Shown: in pieces, positions 6,850-8,394 of the stretch
How positions within the stretch are numbered: position 1 is the first letter of the stretch
Layout: every line of letters starts with the position of its first letter
DNA from: Candidatus Berkelbacteria bacterium CG_4_9_14_3_um_filter_39_23
GTDB lineage: Bacteria; Patescibacteriota; UBA1384; GWA2-35-9; CG2-30-39-44
Reading direction: 5' to 3'
DNA: 8,394 nucleotides
Assembly (NCBI GenBank): GCA_002789815.1
Contig: PFTZ01000064.1
Span: 1 to 8,394 of the forward strand
Made by a program: the position numbers and the translations under genes
The notes under the pieces: model-generated
Told to the model about the DNA's origin: nothing
The model's database searches: none
Seen by the model: the letters and a program-made list of their open reading frames with translations, nothing else

Positions 6850-6855
6850 AGGAGG
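6850..6855 (+). promoter_or_regulatory. Strong Shine-Dalgarno AGGAGG deciding the TPR gene start
   Basis: AGGAGG ends 3 nt before GTG at 6859 and 1 nt before an ATG at 6857 that is followed at once by TGA (ATGTGA). In this AT-rich setting the match is unlikely to be chance and supports the GTG start, though the spacing is short. The alternative ATG at 6901 has only GAAGG (6893-6897), also 3 nt away. Confidence 0.5.
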
Positions 6856-6858
6856 AAT

Positions 6859-7476
6859 GTGAAAATTCTTGCCCCAATTATTTTAATTAGCAGAAGGTTG
6901 ATGAAAAAAAGAAAACTACTCGTGATTCTAATAATTGTTTTATTGGCGCTTATTTTTTTGTGGCGCCAAAAGGCAACTCGCGATCAAGTTGACGAAGGGC
7001 TTGTTTATCCGCAAGGTTCACTTCAAGCGGAAAAGTCGTTGCAACAAGCGCTTGATGCTAAATCGCAAGACAAGCCCGACCAAGCGATCGCTTTTATCGA
7101 GCCAGTATATCGGGGCGATCCAGATAATATTTTATGTTTAGAAGTCTATGCCTGGGCAAAGTATCGTCAGAGAAATTACGACCAATCAGCCGAGCTTTAC
7201 CAAAAGTTAGTTGAAAAAAGTAGAACCGCCACCTATTTGAGCTATTTGGGCAATGCTTTGCGCGACACTGGGAAAAATGGGGAGGCAATCAAAGCATACG
7301 AGCAAGCGATTGAATTGAATATAAATTTTAACACCGCTTATCAAAACTTAATCAATGTCTACAAAGCCCAGAATTGGCAGGGTAAAAAAAATTTGGTGGC
7401 ATTTTTGCAAACGCAAGCGTCAAACACCAACAACAAAGTGGCAGGGAGATATTTGGAGGAAGTGCTTAAGCAATAG
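6859..7476 (+). CDS. Membrane-anchored TPR-repeat protein
   Basis: A 205-residue protein with an N-terminal signal anchor (basic MKKRK at 15-19, then a hydrophobic run to about residue 35) followed by an extracytoplasmic helical-repeat domain. TPR-like repeats lie at about 58-90, 91-122, 123-156 (the best one, with the L-x-x-A-Y-E-Q-A-I-E-L pattern) and 157-188. Such proteins are scaffolds for protein-protein contacts at the membrane; no enzymatic motif is visible. Two starts are possible: GTG 6859, backed by AGGAGG and the promoter at 6807-6834, or ATG 6901, which gives a more usual signal anchor and a 191-residue product. I keep the longer form with moderate certainty. It is divergent from the DPM1-like operon, so a link to glycan assembly is only suggested by position. 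No canonical terminator follows. Confidence 0.8.
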   Translation: MKILAPIILISRRLMKKRKLLVILIIVLLALIFLWRQKATRDQVDEGLVYPQGSLQAEKSLQQALDAKSQDKPDQAIAFIEPVYRGDPDNILCLEVYAWAKYRQRNYDQSAELYQKLVEKSRTATYLSYLGNALRDTGKNGEAIKAYEQAIELNINFNTAYQNLINVYKAQNWQGKKNLVAFLQTQASNTNNKVAGRYLEEVLKQ

Positions 7477-7479
7477 TTC

Positions 7480-7611
7480 CAAATCTCAAAATCAAAATCT
7501 CAAAGCTTGTCCCGAGCGAAGTTGAGGGATGACAATTCAAAATCTAAAATTTAAGAGTGGCTAAAAAAGATATTTTACGAACGATTAATAAGGTTTTCTT
7601 TTTGAGATTTG
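7480..7611. repeat. Repeat-rich spacer: direct and inverted copies of a TCAAAATCTCAAA-type motif
   Basis: AAATCTCAAA occurs twice in direct orientation, 14 bp apart (7481-7490 and 7495-7504); a degenerate third copy, TCAAAATCTAAAA, lies at 7537-7549. A 12-bp perfect inverted match pairs CAAATCTCAAAA (7480-7491) with TTTTGAGATTTG (7600-7611). The whole gap between the TPR gene and the secreted protein gene (7477-7628, 152 bp) appears to be built of these pieces plus the REP-like hairpin at 7507-7535. No convincing promoter or gene is seen in it. Confidence 0.6.
7507..7535. repeat. REP-like imperfect palindrome
   Basis: TTGTC (7507-7511) pairs with GACAA (7531-7535), and CC (7512-7513) with GG (7527-7528) across a 2-nt AT bulge. 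The core CCCGAGCGAAGTTGAGGGAT resembles the GAGCGAAGT-type extragenic palindromes that I recall being widespread in intergenic regions of many environmental bacterial genomes. There is no T-run after it, so it is not a standard intrinsic terminator. Confidence 0.45.
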
Positions 7612-7628
7612 AATTTTAAGATAAATAG

Positions 7629-8394
7629 ATGAAGCATTTTTTCACAAACCATCATCGGCTGTTTGTCATTTTATTAGCGATTTTTTTAGTGGGCGGATTG
7701 ATGATCAAGATAACGTCTCAATCAGTTTTGGCGACCGACTATACTATTTCTAGTCCAACCACGTGGGATAACGCCGATGATATCAGCGCGCTGGGCGAAA
7801 TTGGCAACCTAACTATCAATAACGGTGTAACTTTAACTGTCGGTGGCGGGACTTACGACTCCGGCGGTTTAACCATCACCGGCACCGGCACGCTTACCGT
7901 CAACGGCACCATCACGGTCAACGGAGAAATTTCTGGATCAGATGGTTATGGTATCACCTTTAACTTTGCTACCGTAACCATCAACGCAGGAGGAACAATC
8001 AATGGAGATGGAAAGGGGTTTGCCGGAGGCGCAGCTGCCACTGACGGAATTGGACCGGGAAAAGGCATATACAGTAGTAGCTCCGGTGGGATCGGTTCTG
8101 GAGCGGGTTATGGGGGCAGGGGAGAATACACTACAATTGCTGGCGGTCCTGTTTATGGTTCGGGCATAAATCCAGTTCATCTTGGTTCGGGTGGCGCGGG
8201 TGGTGGAGGTGGTTGGACCGGTGGCGCGGGTGGTAGCTTAATTAAACTTGTTGCTTTGGGCACGATAACGATCGATGGCATCGTCACTTCTAACGGAGCT
8301 AATGGTAGCACTTATCGTGGTGGCGGTGGCTCCGGTGGTGGCGTTAACATTGTCTGCGCGACAATCGCTGGCGGTGGTACCATTACGGCGACTG
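7629..8394 (+). CDS. Secreted glycine/threonine-rich surface protein, 5' part (runs off the window)
   Basis: The frame is open from ATG 7629 to the window end (255 complete codons, no stop); an in-frame TAG directly precedes the ATG, fixing the start. The N-terminus is a signal peptide: HHR, a hydrophobic stretch at about 11-25, and a likely cleavage after V-L-A (33-35). The mature part starts with short beta-strand-like repeats of the T-I-T-x-N-G type (61-125), then glycine-rich loops (about 129-202, including a GGAGGGGGW stretch), another strand pair (203-223) and a second glycine-rich loop (229-238). This alternation resembles large right-handed beta-helix-like surface proteins common in Patescibacteria; I cannot assign a function or binding partner. 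Only weak ribosome-binding sequence (TAAG) precedes the start. The coding sequence is far richer in G+C than the left half of the window. Confidence 0.85.
   Translation, partial: MKHFFTNHHRLFVILLAIFLVGGLMIKITSQSVLATDYTISSPTTWDNADDISALGEIGNLTINNGVTLTVGGGTYDSGGLTITGTGTLTVNGTITVNGEISGSDGYGITFNFATVTINAGGTINGDGKGFAGGAAATDGIGPGKGIYSSSSGGIGSGAGYGGRGEYTTIAGGPVYGSGINPVHLGSGGAGGGGGWTGGAGGSLIKLVALGTITIDGIVTSNGANGSTYRGGGGSGGGVNIVCATIAGGGTITAT

Noticed and set aside
6935..7288. Frames overlapping the TPR gene (6935-7141 plus, 7094-7288 minus)
   Set aside because: Out-of-frame readings of the TPR gene without motifs.
7480..7550. CRISPR array
   Set aside because: The repeated motif is only about 10-13 bp with 14-bp spacing and degenerate copies; there are no regular spacers and no cas genes.
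7557..7619. Small plus-strand frame of 20 codons starting GTG
   Set aside because: Too short, no clear ribosome-binding site beyond AAGAG, and its end is made of the repeat motif; it could be a gene remnant but cannot be supported.
7938..8180. Minus-strand frame of 80 codons within the glycine-rich gene
   Set aside because: GC-rich repetitive coding sequence easily gives antisense open frames; the plus frame has a signal peptide and stays open to the window end.

Overview
The window reads as a piece of a polysaccharide or surface-glycan locus from an AT-rich bacterium. The style suggests Patescibacteria (CPR) or a similar uncultured lineage: tightly overlapping small operons, a short form of RmlA, a DUF2304 protein paired with a DPM1-like glycosyltransferase, and a secreted glycine-rich surface protein. 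This placement is an inference from gene style; no rRNA or other marker gene is present. UGA behaves as a stop codon (the rfbB and DPM1-like genes both end naturally at TGA), which argues against the Gracilibacteria/SR1 code.

Layout. Positions 19-3172 (minus strand): a WcaA/rhamnosyltransferase-like GT2 enzyme followed by a large multi-spanning membrane protein with a GT-C-like DxD loop. This part is extremely AT-rich. Positions 3173-3233: a 61-bp divergent promoter region. Positions 3234-5711 (plus strand): a three-gene overlapping operon for dTDP-sugar synthesis, made of short-form glucose-1-phosphate thymidylyltransferase (rfbA/rmlA), an SDR that resembles the plant and mimivirus bifunctional 3,5-epimerase/4-reductase (NRS/ER), and dTDP-glucose 4,6-dehydratase (rfbB/rmlB). 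No cupin-type RmlC epimerase is visible. Positions 5686-6707 (minus strand): a DPM1-like GT2 and a DUF2304 membrane protein, overlapping by ATGA and converging on rfbB with a 26-bp overlap. Positions 6859-7476 (plus strand): a membrane-anchored TPR protein with a good promoter and a strong Shine-Dalgarno. Positions 7477-7628: a repeat-rich spacer with a REP-like imperfect hairpin and several copies of a TCAAAATCTCAAA-type motif. Position 7629 to the window end (plus strand): the 5' part of a secreted glycine/threonine-rich, probably beta-helical surface protein, much richer in GC than the left half.

How the genes may work together (inference): the central operon would make dTDP-4-keto-6-deoxyglucose and convert it to dTDP-L-rhamnose with the NRS/ER-like enzyme in place of RmlC plus RmlD. 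The divergent GT2 would add rhamnose or a related sugar to a lipid-linked glycan, and the polytopic protein could transfer sugars on the outer face of the membrane. The DPM1-like/DUF2304 pair would make a polyprenyl-phosphate sugar donor. The most interesting point is the apparent replacement of RmlC+RmlD by a single NRS/ER-like SDR in a prokaryotic dTDP-sugar operon.
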